This document shows positions 49,948-57,966 of a stretch of 64,000 nt of DNA, one piece after another. The stretch comes from an uncultured Phocaeicola sp. GTDB lineage: Bacteria > Bacteroidota > Bacteroidia > Bacteroidales > Bacteroidaceae. The DNA lies in contig CALUIZ010000010.1 of NCBI GenBank assembly GCA_944320815.1, forward strand, positions 41,223 through 105,222, given 5' to 3'. How positions within the stretch are numbered: the stretch's first letter is position 1; the number at the start of each line of letters is the position of its first letter. A model generated the notes under the pieces. The model was given only the letters and a program-made list of their open reading frames with translations. It was not told the origin of the DNA and searched no databases. The position numbers and the translations under genes are program-made.

Positions 49948-51234
49948 ATGGCACCCGATTTGTCTTATTTGTTGAATGTGAATGCAGGAATCGCATTCTT
50001 CTGCGTGTTCTATCTGCTTCTTTGCACCCGCGACACTCTCTTTGTGTGGAGGCGGGCAGCCTTGCTGTCGTTTGTGGCGGCCTCGTTTCTGCTGCCTCTC
50101 GTAAGTGTGGAATGGCTGGGTGACAAGATTGTGGGGGCATCTGCGGTGAATCACGTTCTGGAAGTTGCTTTGCCGGAGGTGGTGGTTGGCGCATCCGATA
50201 CGCTCCGCATTCCGGATGCAGGCAGCATATTCGCTGCGCTTTATTGTGCCGGAATGTGTGTGTTGGCTGTCCGTACGCTTGTCAGGTTGACCAGTGTGTG
50301 CCGCCTTTTCCGGATGTCTTCCCCGGGCACGCTGGGAGGGATGCGGGTAAGGTTTTTGCGGGAAGCCTCCCGTCCCTTTTCATTTTTCAGGTGGATATTC
50401 GTGTATCGGGAGTCACCGGAAACGGATGATATGGAGGAAATTCTGGTTCATGAAGGGGCACATGTGCGTCAGTGGCATTCGGTGGACGTGTTGCTTATGG
50501 AAATCATTACTATAGTCTGCTGGTGGAATCCTTTCGCATGGCTGATGAGGAGCGAGGTCCTTCAGAACCTGGAATATCTGGCCGACCGTAAGGTGGTCGA
50601 ATCGGGTTTCGCGGTCCGTGAATACCAGTATCATCTTATAGGACTGTCATCCCTTCCGGACAGAGAAGGGCTTATCAATCATTTCAATTTATCTTATCTT
50701 AAAAAACGTATCATTATGATGAACAGGAAGAGAACCAGCGGTGCAGGGTGTTTTAAATATGCCCTGTTCGCGTTTCCGGCATTTGCTCTACTCATGCTTG
50801 GAAACATGTCGTGCACATCAGAGAAGAAACAGTCCGGGGAACAAGTGGAAGAGCAGACAATTCCCGCCCCTGATGCAGTGAAACAACAACCGGTCGAAGA
50901 GATTGTTCCGGTGAAAGAGAAAGTCTACGAAGTGGTGGATGTGATGCCGGAGTTTCCCGGAGGCGTAAAGGCTTTGTTGGACTTCATTTCCGCGAATGTC
51001 CAGTATCCGGAAACCGCAAGGCAGAAAGGCATTGAAGGACGTGTCGTTGTGCAGTGTGTGGTGGAAAAAGATGGCAGCATAAATGAAGTCAAGGTGCTTC
51101 GTGGCATTGTGGAGGAACTGGACGAGGAGGCGGTCCGTGTGGTCAATTCTATGCCGAAATGGACACCCGCAAGCCAGGGAGGCCAGCCGGTGCGCTGCAA
51201 GTACACTTTGCCTATCTCGTTTAAGCTTCAGTGA
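49948..51234 (+). CDS. BlaR1-like M56 peptidase fused to a TonB C-terminal domain
   Basis: A 428-residue membrane protein. The first half has membrane helices and the zinc-peptidase motif HEGAH at residues 168-172, with ENLEYLADRKVVESGF-type region (about 205-225) supplying the third ligand region. A helix near 270-290 crosses the membrane again. Residues about 330-428 are a TonB C-terminal domain (VMPEFPGGVKALLDFISANVQYPETARQKGIEGRVVVQCVVEKDG). In BlaR1 the periplasmic end is a penicillin-binding sensor; here a TonB domain replaces it, so it may sense or energise an outer-membrane partner. The target repressor is presumably the preceding BlaI-type protein. Confidence 0.92.
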   Translation: MAPDLSYLLNVNAGIAFFCVFYLLLCTRDTLFVWRRAALLSFVAASFLLPLVSVEWLGDKIVGASAVNHVLEVALPEVVVGASDTLRIPDAGSIFAALYCAGMCVLAVRTLVRLTSVCRLFRMSSPGTLGGMRVRFLREASRPFSFFRWIFVYRESPETDDMEEILVHEGAHVRQWHSVDVLLMEIITIVCWWNPFAWLMRSEVLQNLEYLADRKVVESGFAVREYQYHLIGLSSLPDREGLINHFNLSYLKKRIIMMNRKRTSGAGCFKYALFAFPAFALLMLGNMSCTSEKKQSGEQVEEQTIPAPDAVKQQPVEEIVPVKEKVYEVVDVMPEFPGGVKALLDFISANVQYPETARQKGIEGRVVVQCVVEKDGSINEVKVLRGIVEELDEEAVRVVNSMPKWTPASQGGQPVRCKYTLPISFKLQ

Positions 51235-51293
51235 GTTGTCCTTTCTTCCGGCATGATGTTGGCATGAAGCCTGGCCTGAATGGTTAGAAATAT

Positions 51294-51327
51294 ACAGAGT
51301 ACTGCTGGACTGTCAGCGGTACTCTGT
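51294..51327. terminator. bidirectional hairpin between M56 and YgiQ genes
   Basis: ACAGAGTAC (51294-51302) pairs perfectly with GTACTCTGT (51319-51327). It lies between the convergent ends of the two genes. Confidence 0.8.
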
Positions 51328-51344
51328 GTCTTTGGGTGAAAGAA

Positions 51345-53204
51345 TCATTTTCCGTAGAGTCTTGGAATCAAGTCGCTCCTGCCGATTCTTTTCAGTTCAT
51401 TGATGATGGCACGACGCTCTTCAGGTTTGTACCAGAAGAAGAACATCCGTTGTGCCAGTTTCTCTTTCGGGGTTCTGGCAGAGAATATGGGTTCCAATGT
51501 ATAGGGATGGATACCCGTGTACCAGGCTTCGGTGGACACCGTCATCGGGGTAGGCGTGAAGTCCTGCACCTGTTCCAGATGGAAGTCCAGCCGCTTGGTG
51601 ATGACGGCCAGTTCCGCCATATCCTCCTCCGTACAGCCCGGATGGCTGCTGATGAAGTAGGGGATGAGCTGCTGGCGCAGGTTCAGTTCCCTGTTCAGCT
51701 TGTCGAAAATCCGCTTGAATTCATGGAAAAGCTCGAACGTCGGCTTGCGCATCAGATAAAGCACCTTGTCGCTTGTATGCTCGGGAGCCACTTTCAGTCG
51801 TCCGCTCACATGACGCACAATCAGTTCGCGCGTATATTCTGCCGTGCCTTTATTGATAGCCGCATCCTTGCTCTTGTGCAGGAGCAGATCGTAGCGCACG
51901 CCGCTTCCTATAAAACTCTTCTTGATGTCCGGCATGGCATCTACAGCATGATAGATGTCCAGCAGGGGGCGATGGTCCGTGTTTAGGTTCGGACATATTT
52001 TCGGATGGATACAGGACGGACGTTTACACTTCCGGCAAAGTCCTTCGTCCTTTCCTCCCATGCGGTACATATTGGCTGAAGGTCCCCCCAAATCACTCAG
52101 ATATCCCTTGAAGTCGGGCATTTCCGTAATGGCTTTCACTTCCTTCAGGATGCTTTCCTTGCTTCGGCTCACGATGAATTTTCCCTGATGGGCGGAGATG
52201 GTGCAGAACGCACATCCCCCGAAACATCCCCGGTGGATGTTGACTGAGAATTTGATCATGTCGTAAGCCGGAATCCGTTTGCCTTTATATTTCGGATGAG
52301 GCAGACGGGTATAGGGAAGATCGAACGAGCGGTCAAGCTCGTCCTGGGTCATTGGCGGGTAAGGAGGATTGACCACTACCGTCTGTTTGCCCGTGTGCTG
52401 CAGGATACGTGAGGCCGCATACCGGTTTGATTCCTCTTCGATATGCCGGAAGTTCTGCGCCTGTTTCTTCTTGTCTTTCAGACATTCCTCGTGTGAGAAC
52501 AGGACAAGATCCCCCTCTCCGTTGGGGTTGGGCGGCAGTGTTTCCGTCTCTTTTTCTCCGATGAGGAAGGCGGTCTGCGGAATGTCGTGCGGAAGTTGCC
52601 CTGCATGAGCTTCTCCGTCTTCCCCCACTTCGTTCAGAAGGTGGCGGCACAGGTCGGAAATCGGTTTTTCCCCCATGCCGTAGACCAGCAAATCCGCCTT
52701 TGATTCAGTCAGGATGGACGGGCGCACACGGTCTGCCCAATAGTCATAATGCGTGAGCCTCCGGAGTGAGGCTTCTATGCCTCCCAGAACGACCGGCACA
52801 TCCGGGTACAGTTCTTTCAGGATGTTGGTGTACACGATGCTCGGATATTCGGGACGCATGTCATGCCTTCCGTCAGGAGTATATGCATCCTCACTCCGCA
52901 AGCGTTTGTTTGCGGTGTATTTGTTGACCATGCTGTCCATGCATCCGGCGGAGATTCCGAAAAACAGGCGCGGACGTCCCAGTTTCCTGAAGTCGCGCAA
53001 GTCATCCCGCCAGTTGGGCTGGGGAATGATGGCCACCTTGAGTCCCAACGCTTCAAGTGTACGTCCGATGACGGCCGCGCCGAACGAAGGATGGTCCACA
53101 TATGCGTCGCCGCTGAAAAGAATGACATCCAGCCGGTCCCATCCTCTCAGTTCCACTTCTTTTCTGGTTGTGGGCAGCCAGTCGGTAAGTTGATGTTCTT
53201 TCAA
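51345..53204 (-). CDS. YgiQ-family radical SAM protein
   Basis: A 619-residue protein with an N-terminal UPF0313 domain (SGDAYVDHPSFGAAVIGRTLE, about 30-50) and a radical SAM core. The three iron-sulfur cysteines are Cys327, Cys331 and Cys334 in RGCFGGCAFC, a CxxxCxxC pattern. CKRPSCIHPKICPNL is a further cysteine group (about 393-407) that might bind another cluster. The length matches YgiQ. Its reaction is not established for the family. It is the second gene of an operon, six bases after a small unknown gene. Confidence 0.9.
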   Translation of the reverse strand: MKEHQLTDWLPTTRKEVELRGWDRLDVILFSGDAYVDHPSFGAAVIGRTLEALGLKVAIIPQPNWRDDLRDFRKLGRPRLFFGISAGCMDSMVNKYTANKRLRSEDAYTPDGRHDMRPEYPSIVYTNILKELYPDVPVVLGGIEASLRRLTHYDYWADRVRPSILTESKADLLVYGMGEKPISDLCRHLLNEVGEDGEAHAGQLPHDIPQTAFLIGEKETETLPPNPNGEGDLVLFSHEECLKDKKKQAQNFRHIEEESNRYAASRILQHTGKQTVVVNPPYPPMTQDELDRSFDLPYTRLPHPKYKGKRIPAYDMIKFSVNIHRGCFGGCAFCTISAHQGKFIVSRSKESILKEVKAITEMPDFKGYLSDLGGPSANMYRMGGKDEGLCRKCKRPSCIHPKICPNLNTDHRPLLDIYHAVDAMPDIKKSFIGSGVRYDLLLHKSKDAAINKGTAEYTRELIVRHVSGRLKVAPEHTSDKVLYLMRKPTFELFHEFKRIFDKLNRELNLRQQLIPYFISSHPGCTEEDMAELAVITKRLDFHLEQVQDFTPTPMTVSTEAWYTGIHPYTLEPIFSARTPKEKLAQRMFFFWYKPEERRAIINELKRIGRSDLIPRLYGK

Positions 53205-53210
53205 GATGTG

Positions 53211-53540
53211 TTACTGCTTAGATTCTTCCGCTTCTTCTTTTTCTTCTTTCTCTTTTTCCCATTTGATGTAGAGCAGGATGAGCTGGTGAAGCCCGAATGC
53301 CTTCATGTTGTTATGGTAGATCACGTCGATGCAGAGGTCGAGCAAATCCTTGCTGTTCTCTTCCATCGAGGCGATGAGCGAGCGGACATTCAGTTTCAGC
53401 TTGTCGAGCACCGACTCGTCGATGATTCCGTTGCTGTCAATCAGCTGCCGGAACAGCGCGTATTTTTCGATTGTTTCCAGATGCTTTTCCGATATTTCCA
53501 TGCTCCGGGTTCCCGAAGGATTGGTCTGTATTGTGTACAT
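53211..53540 (-). CDS. small acidic/helical protein of unknown function, YgiQ operon partner
   Basis: A 109-residue cytoplasmic protein that I do not recognise. It is helical and ends in a highly charged tail (KWEKEKEEKEEAEESKQ). No signal peptide or membrane segment. It is encoded six bases upstream of the YgiQ-type gene and shares its promoter (minus-strand -7 box TAACTTTG, plus-strand CAAAGTTA at 53570-53577), so it may work with the radical SAM protein or be carried along. Confidence 0.7.
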   Translation of the reverse strand: MYTIQTNPSGTRSMEISEKHLETIEKYALFRQLIDSNGIIDESVLDKLKLNVRSLIASMEENSKDLLDLCIDVIYHNNMKAFGLHQLILLYIKWEKEKEEKEEAEESKQ

Positions 53541-53668
53541 GATGCGTTTGTTTATTTGGTTTATATGGGCAAAGTTAGAATTTTTTCGGAAAAAGCCTCT
53601 TTGTTTTTGTGTTTTCTTTAGGGTTTTGTTGTTTTGGGCTGTCTATCTTTGTCTGTCGGACGGACAGA

Positions 53669-53756
53669 AAAACACCGGGCTGTTTGGACTGGAATACCGG
53701 GTTGTTTGAATCGGGATGAGCCGTTGTTTTTTCCGGATTCCGGGCTGTCCTGGAGA
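53669..53756. repeat. 22-bp-period degenerate repeat array (4 units)
   Basis: Units at 53669-53690, 53691-53712, 53713-53734 and 53735-53756. Unit 3 (GGGATGAGCCGTTGTTTTTT) is very close to unit 4 of the 33.8 kb array (GGGATGAACGCCTGTTTTTC), although the flanking genes are unrelated. Confidence 0.7.
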
Positions 53757-53823
53757 AGGGTGTCTGCCGCGTCTTTCCGATTATACCAACAAATAGTGAT
53801 TGCAGACATTGGACGAATTGTTT

Positions 53824-53831
53824 TATTTTGC
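53824..53831 (+). promoter_or_regulatory. -7 element of the hemerythrin/LuxR operon
   Basis: TATTTTGC-type box near 53824-53831. It argues for ATG 53857 as start rather than ATG 53842 or 53800, which would be too close or upstream. Confidence 0.5.
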
Positions 53832-53856
53832 ATTGAAAAATATGAGGCATTTATTT

Positions 53857-54561
53857 ATGTGTAATGACAGAACCAGAACTTATAGGCCTACCGACAAGAT
53901 GAGCGACCTGATTTGCGACAACTATGCGCTCCTGCAGGTGTTGAGCCGTTTCGGGGTGGCGTTGGGCTTCGGTGACAAGTCGGTGAAGGAAGTGTGCGAG
54001 ATGAATCATGTGGACTGCAGCACGTTTCTGATTGTCGTCAACTTTCTGGGAGCGGACGGGAACCGGATTCCGGACCATCTGAAGGAACTTTCCATTCCGG
54101 CACTGATGGACTATCTGAGGAGTGCCCACCATTATTTCCTGGACTTTCAGTTGCCCACTATCCGGCGCAAGCTCATCGAGGCAATCGACTGTTCGCAGGA
54201 GAACGGGGTGGATTTCCTTATCATCAAGTTCTTTGACGCGTATGTGCATGAAGTGCGCAAGCACATGGAATATGAGAATGAAAAGGTGTTCGTGTATGTC
54301 GACAGGCTGCTGAAGGGCGAGCGGACCGACGGATATAACATAAGTGTGTTCGCGCGCAACCACGACCAGATAAACGCAAAGCTGACAGAGCTGAAAAACA
54401 TCATCATCAAGTATTATCCGGGAGGGGCCGACAACCGTCTGCTGAATGCCACCTTGTTCGACATTTTCAGCTGCGAGGAGGATTTGGACTCGCACAACCG
54501 GGTGGAGGATTATCTGTTCGTGCCTGCCATAATGGAGCTGGAAAAGAAGGAGGCAAGATGA
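53857..54561 (+). CDS. hemerythrin-domain protein
   Basis: A 234-residue protein (start ATG 53857) with the HHE iron-binding pattern: HHYFLDFQLPTIRRKL (about 88-103), DAYVHEVRKHMEYENEKVF (about 127-145), NHDQI and HNRVEDYLFVPAIMELE near the end. The N-terminal 60 residues (SDLICDNYALLQVLSRFGVALGFG) resemble the DUF1858/ScdA-type region of di-iron repair proteins (YtfE/RIC), though without the CC motif. Such proteins bind O2 or NO at a di-iron site. Its stop overlaps the next start by four bases (ATGA at 54558-54561), linking it to a LuxR-type regulator, which suggests gas or redox sensing. Confidence 0.85.
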   Translation: MCNDRTRTYRPTDKMSDLICDNYALLQVLSRFGVALGFGDKSVKEVCEMNHVDCSTFLIVVNFLGADGNRIPDHLKELSIPALMDYLRSAHHYFLDFQLPTIRRKLIEAIDCSQENGVDFLIIKFFDAYVHEVRKHMEYENEKVFVYVDRLLKGERTDGYNISVFARNHDQINAKLTELKNIIIKYYPGGADNRLLNATLFDIFSCEEDLDSHNRVEDYLFVPAIMELEKKEAR

Positions 54562-55166
54562 ATTCACAGGATATAATACATGTAGCGGTGGCCGAATCGT
54601 CATCCATTGTGCGCGGTGGCCTTGTCGCCATCCTGAAGCGGCTGGGCGACCTGAATGTGCAGCCCATAGAAATATCATCAAAGGAAGGACTTCTGCATTG
54701 TATGGAAGCCCATCAGCCGGACATCCTGATTGTCAACCCGCAGTTTGAGGGGTGGTTCGATCTGGACGGGTTCAGGCAGCGGTACTCTTGTCCGGACATC
54801 AAGTTCGTGTCGTTGATTTATACGCTGGTCGACGCCAACCAGTTGAAAGGTTATGACGAGTCGGTCAATCTGTTTGACGATGTGGAATCACTGACACACA
54901 AGATTTCGGTCCTGATGGATGTGGCGGACGAGGAGGAGGGGGACATCAGTTCCTTGAGCCAGCGTGAGAAGGAAATAGTGGGCTGCGTGGTAAGGGGAAT
55001 GACCAACAAGGAAATAGCCGAAAAGCTGTTCATTTCCGTGCATACGGTCATCACCCACAGGAGGAACATCACCCGGAAGCTGCAGATTCATTCGGCGGCG
55101 GGACTGACCATTTATGCCATCGTGAACAAGCTTGTGGAACTGAGCGAGGTGAAGATGAATCTTTGA
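54558..55166 (+). CDS. LuxR/NarL-family regulator with a degenerate receiver domain
   Basis: A 202-residue protein with a receiver-like N-terminal domain and a C-terminal LuxR helix-turn-helix (SQREKEIVGCVVRGMTNKEIAEKLFISVHTVITHRRNITRKLQI, about 134-177). At the position of the phosphorylated Asp the sequence reads ILIVNP, so Asn60 replaces Asp, and the acidic pair near residue 12 is reduced (VAES). Phosphorylation in the normal way is therefore unlikely; a signal from the translationally coupled hemerythrin-domain protein is a plausible alternative. Its gene is followed at 55194 by a palindrome that might be a binding site. Confidence 0.88.
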   Translation: MNSQDIIHVAVAESSSIVRGGLVAILKRLGDLNVQPIEISSKEGLLHCMEAHQPDILIVNPQFEGWFDLDGFRQRYSCPDIKFVSLIYTLVDANQLKGYDESVNLFDDVESLTHKISVLMDVADEEEGDISSLSQREKEIVGCVVRGMTNKEIAEKLFISVHTVITHRRNITRKLQIHSAAGLTIYAIVNKLVELSEVKMNL

Positions 55167-55193
55167 GCCGTGCCATCCCTGGCATGGATTTAA

Positions 55194-55242
55194 AATACCA
55201 ACATGTAGGTATTGACCGGAAAGTCCGGAAGTCCTACCTTTG
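55194..55242 (+). promoter_or_regulatory. promoter with an upstream palindrome, likely for the EF-G paralog
   Basis: TACCTTTG at 55235-55242 is a good -7 box with a partial -33 (ATTG) ending at 55215. Just upstream lies AATACCAACATGTAGGTATT (55194-55213), a palindrome with one mismatched pair. Its centre is about 44 bases upstream of the expected transcription start, the usual place for an activator. Confidence 0.6.
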
Positions 55243-55304
55243 CAGTGTTAGTCATATGAAATTACGCAAACCACAAAAGTAAAAAAGAGTTAGTTATTAG
55301 TTGA

Positions 55305-55336
55305 GTCCGCCCTGCGAAGTGATTCGCGGGGCGGAC
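55305..55336 (+). other. stable stem-loop in the leader RNA
   Basis: GTCCGCCCTGCGAA (55305-55318) and TTCGCGGGGCGGAC (55323-55336) form a 14-base stem with one T-G wobble, closed by a GTGA (GNRA-type) tetraloop at 55319-55322. No T-run follows, so it is not a standard terminator. Confidence 0.7.
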
Positions 55337-55541
55337 GCACGTTTGGGCGCGGATGTGCGACGGGATGCGGCCTGCACCCTTCCGGTTGCCGGCATATCTG
55401 TCTTTTATGTCCGAAAACATAGTTTAGTAACACAAATGATTTTGTTGTTTTTTCCGATTATAATCTCTAATTTGCGAATCGTTTTAAAAAAGAGATATGA
55501 GAAGCATATCCTTTCATTCATTAATCAAATCTTGAAGTACC

Positions 55542-57701
55542 ATGAAAGTATATCAGACGAACGAAATCAAAAACATTGCCCTTCTCGGCAATGACGGCTC
55601 AGGAAAGACCACTCTCACTGAAGCGTTGCTTTATGAGAGTGGCATTATAAAACGTCGCGGCAGAATCACTGCCAAGAATACAGTCAGCGACTATTTTCCG
55701 GTAGAGCAGGAGTATGGTTACTCTGTATTCTCTACCGTTTATCATGTGGAATGGAATGGAAAGAAACTGAATATCATCGACTGCCCGGGAAGTGACGATT
55801 TTGTGGGCGCGGCGATTACGGCATTGAACGTGACCGACACGGCTGTCCTGCTCCTCAATGGCCAGTATGGGCCGGAAGTGGGCACGCAGAACCATTTCCG
55901 CTATACGGAGAAATTGGGCAAGCCGGTCATTTTCCTTGTCAACCAGCTTGACAGCGAAAAGTGCGATTTTGACCATGTGCTCGCGCAGTTGAAAGAAAAT
56001 TACGGTTCAAAAGTGGTGCCGGTCCAGTATCCTTTGAGCACGGGACCGGACTTCAATTCGTTGATTGATGTACTTTTGATGAAAAAATATTCATGGGGAC
56101 CCGAAGGCGGTGCCCCGACCATCGAGGATATCCCTGCCGAAGAGATGGAGAAGGCGCAGGAATGGCACAAGGTGCTGGTGGAAGCTGCGGCTGAACACGA
56201 TGAATCCCTGATGGAAAAGTTCTTTGAGTCTGAGTCTCTCACGGAAGACGAAATGCGTGAAGGTATCCGCAAGGGCCTTGCCGCACGCGGCATGTTCCCC
56301 GTGTTCTGTGTCTGCGCCGGGAAAGACATGGGTGTGCGCCGTCTGATGGAATTTCTCGGCAACGTGGTTCCGTTCGTTGATGAGATGCCGCCCGTACACA
56401 ATACGCGCGGTGTGGCTGTCCCGCCCGATCCGAACGGACCTGCCTCGCTGTATTTCTTCAAGACGGCGGTGGAGCCGCATATCGGCGACGTGCAGTATTT
56501 TAAGGTGATGAGTGGTGTGGTGCACGAGGGTGATGACCTGACAAATGCCGACAGAGGCTCGAAGGAACGCCTGTCGCAGCTTTTCGTATGCGCCGGAGCC
56601 AACCGTGAAAAAGTGGAAGAGCTTCGGGCCGGTGATATAGGCTGTACGGTGAAGCTGAAGGATGTGAAGACTGGAAATACATTGAACGGAAAAGACTGTG
56701 AGAACCGTTTCAATTTCATCAAATATCCGAACCCCAAATATACGCGTGCCATCAAGGCGGCGAACGAGGCGGATACGGAAAAGATGATGGCTATCCTGCA
56801 CCGTATGCGTGAAGAAGACCCGACATGGGTAATCGAACAGTCGAAGGAACTGAAGCAGATTCTTGTGCACGGACAGGGAGAATTCCATCTGCGCACGCTG
56901 AAATGGCGTCTGGAAAACAATGAAAAGCTTCAGGTGCAGTTCATCGAACCTAAGATTCCTTATCGTGAAACGATTACCAAGGCGGCCCGTGCGGACTATC
57001 GCCACAAGAAGCAGTCGGGAGGTGCCGGACAGTTCGGTGAGGTTCATCTGATTGTGGAGCCATATTATGAAGGTATGCCCGCTCCTGACACTTACAAGTT
57101 CAATGGGCAGGAATTCAAGATGAACGTGAAGGGAACGGAGACCATCGACCTTGAATGGGGCGGTAAATTAGTGTTCGTTAACAGTGTGGTGGGCGGCGCG
57201 ATTGACGCGCGTTTCATGCCGGCCATCCTGAAGGGAGTGATGAGCCGCATGGAGCAGGGGCCGTTGACCGGTTCGTATGCCCGTGACGTGCGTGTCATCG
57301 TTTACGACGGCAAGATGCATCCGGTAGACTCCAATGAAATTTCGTTCATGCTTGCCGGGCGTCATGCTTTCAGTGAAGCCTTCAGAAATGCGGGACCGAA
57401 GATTCTGGAGCCGATTTATGATGTGGAAGTGTTCGTGCCGAGCGACAAGCTGGGTGATGTGATGAGCGACATGCAGGGCCGCAGAGGAATGATTATCGGC
57501 ATGAGCAGTGAAAAAGGCTATGAGAAGCTGATGGCCAAAGTGCCGTTGAAGGAAATGTCCAACTATTCCACTTCTCTGAGTTCGCTGACAGGCGGACGCG
57601 CTTCGTTCATCATGAAATTTGCAAGCTATGAACTCGTGCCGACTGATGTGCAGAACAAGCTGATGAAGGAATTTGAAGAGCAGAACAAGGATGAAATCTG
57701 A
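55542..57701 (+). CDS. fusA2: EF-G paralog (EF-G2 type) lacking the catalytic histidine
   Basis: A 719-residue translation-factor GTPase homologue with all five EF-G domains. The nucleotide-binding motifs differ from normal EF-G: G1 is GNDGSGKT at residues 16-23, G3 is DCPGSDDF at 80-87 (normal DTPGHVDF; the catalytic His is Ser84) and G4 is NQLD at 134-137 (normal NKxD). These changes suggest weak or no GTP hydrolysis. A Bacteroides thetaiotaomicron EF-G2 without GTPase activity has been reported to support translation and gut colonisation and to be induced by carbon starvation; this protein looks like its counterpart. The main EF-G gene is not in this window. Confidence 0.9.
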   Translation: MKVYQTNEIKNIALLGNDGSGKTTLTEALLYESGIIKRRGRITAKNTVSDYFPVEQEYGYSVFSTVYHVEWNGKKLNIIDCPGSDDFVGAAITALNVTDTAVLLLNGQYGPEVGTQNHFRYTEKLGKPVIFLVNQLDSEKCDFDHVLAQLKENYGSKVVPVQYPLSTGPDFNSLIDVLLMKKYSWGPEGGAPTIEDIPAEEMEKAQEWHKVLVEAAAEHDESLMEKFFESESLTEDEMREGIRKGLAARGMFPVFCVCAGKDMGVRRLMEFLGNVVPFVDEMPPVHNTRGVAVPPDPNGPASLYFFKTAVEPHIGDVQYFKVMSGVVHEGDDLTNADRGSKERLSQLFVCAGANREKVEELRAGDIGCTVKLKDVKTGNTLNGKDCENRFNFIKYPNPKYTRAIKAANEADTEKMMAILHRMREEDPTWVIEQSKELKQILVHGQGEFHLRTLKWRLENNEKLQVQFIEPKIPYRETITKAARADYRHKKQSGGAGQFGEVHLIVEPYYEGMPAPDTYKFNGQEFKMNVKGTETIDLEWGGKLVFVNSVVGGAIDARFMPAILKGVMSRMEQGPLTGSYARDVRVIVYDGKMHPVDSNEISFMLAGRHAFSEAFRNAGPKILEPIYDVEVFVPSDKLGDVMSDMQGRRGMIIGMSSEKGYEKLMAKVPLKEMSNYSTSLSSLTGGRASFIMKFASYELVPTDVQNKLMKEFEEQNKDEI

Positions 57702-57726
57702 TTCAAACCGCTGTTTTTGATGATAA

Positions 57727-57762
57727 AAAAAGGCTGCGTTTCTTAAAAACGCAGCCTTTTTT
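57727..57762 (+). terminator. Rho-independent terminator of the EF-G paralog gene
   Basis: AAAAGGCTGCGTTT pairs with AAACGCAGCCTTTT around a short loop, followed by a T-run. Confidence 0.92.
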
Positions 57763-57795
57763 ATTTAACTAGACTTAAACTTTTATGCAGTTTTA

Positions 57796-57827
57796 TTTGT
57801 TGTTAGTTTAATGTTTTGTTATTTTTG
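57796..57827 (+). promoter_or_regulatory. rprXY promoter
   Basis: TTTG at 57796-57799 and TATTTTTG at 57820-57827 with 20 bases between. The chosen rprX start is at 57967, giving a leader of about 130 bases. Confidence 0.7.
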
Positions 57828-57966
57828 CAATTGGATAGACGATTTCTTGTCTTGTAGTGAATGTTTCGTGAACTAAAATCGGATGTTCGGTTAATATAAG
57901 AAAATGACGGTTTAAAACATGTTAAGCCCGGTAGCGAGTATCGGTTTGGCTGTTAAATTTGTCGGC

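Larger units (their letters stand above)
53541..53856. other. divergent intergenic region with a 22-bp repeat array
   Basis: It holds the minus-strand -7 box at 53570-53577, the repeat array 53669-53756 and the plus-strand promoter of the hemerythrin gene near 53824. The rest shows nothing recognisable. Confidence 0.65.
55167..55541. other. long leader/regulatory region of the EF-G paralog gene
   Basis: It holds a 20-bp near-palindrome, a promoter, a micro-ORF of eight codons (ATG 55256 to TAA 55282), and a 14-base stem-loop at 55305-55336. Between 55337 and 55541 there is an AT-rich stretch with no gene. A second promoter cannot be excluded. Confidence 0.6.

Noticed and set aside
57919..57966. 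ATG 57919 as the start of rprX
   Set aside because: It adds 16 residues with no match to the usual short N-terminus before TM1; ATG 57967 (MKKST) fits better, although it cannot be excluded.
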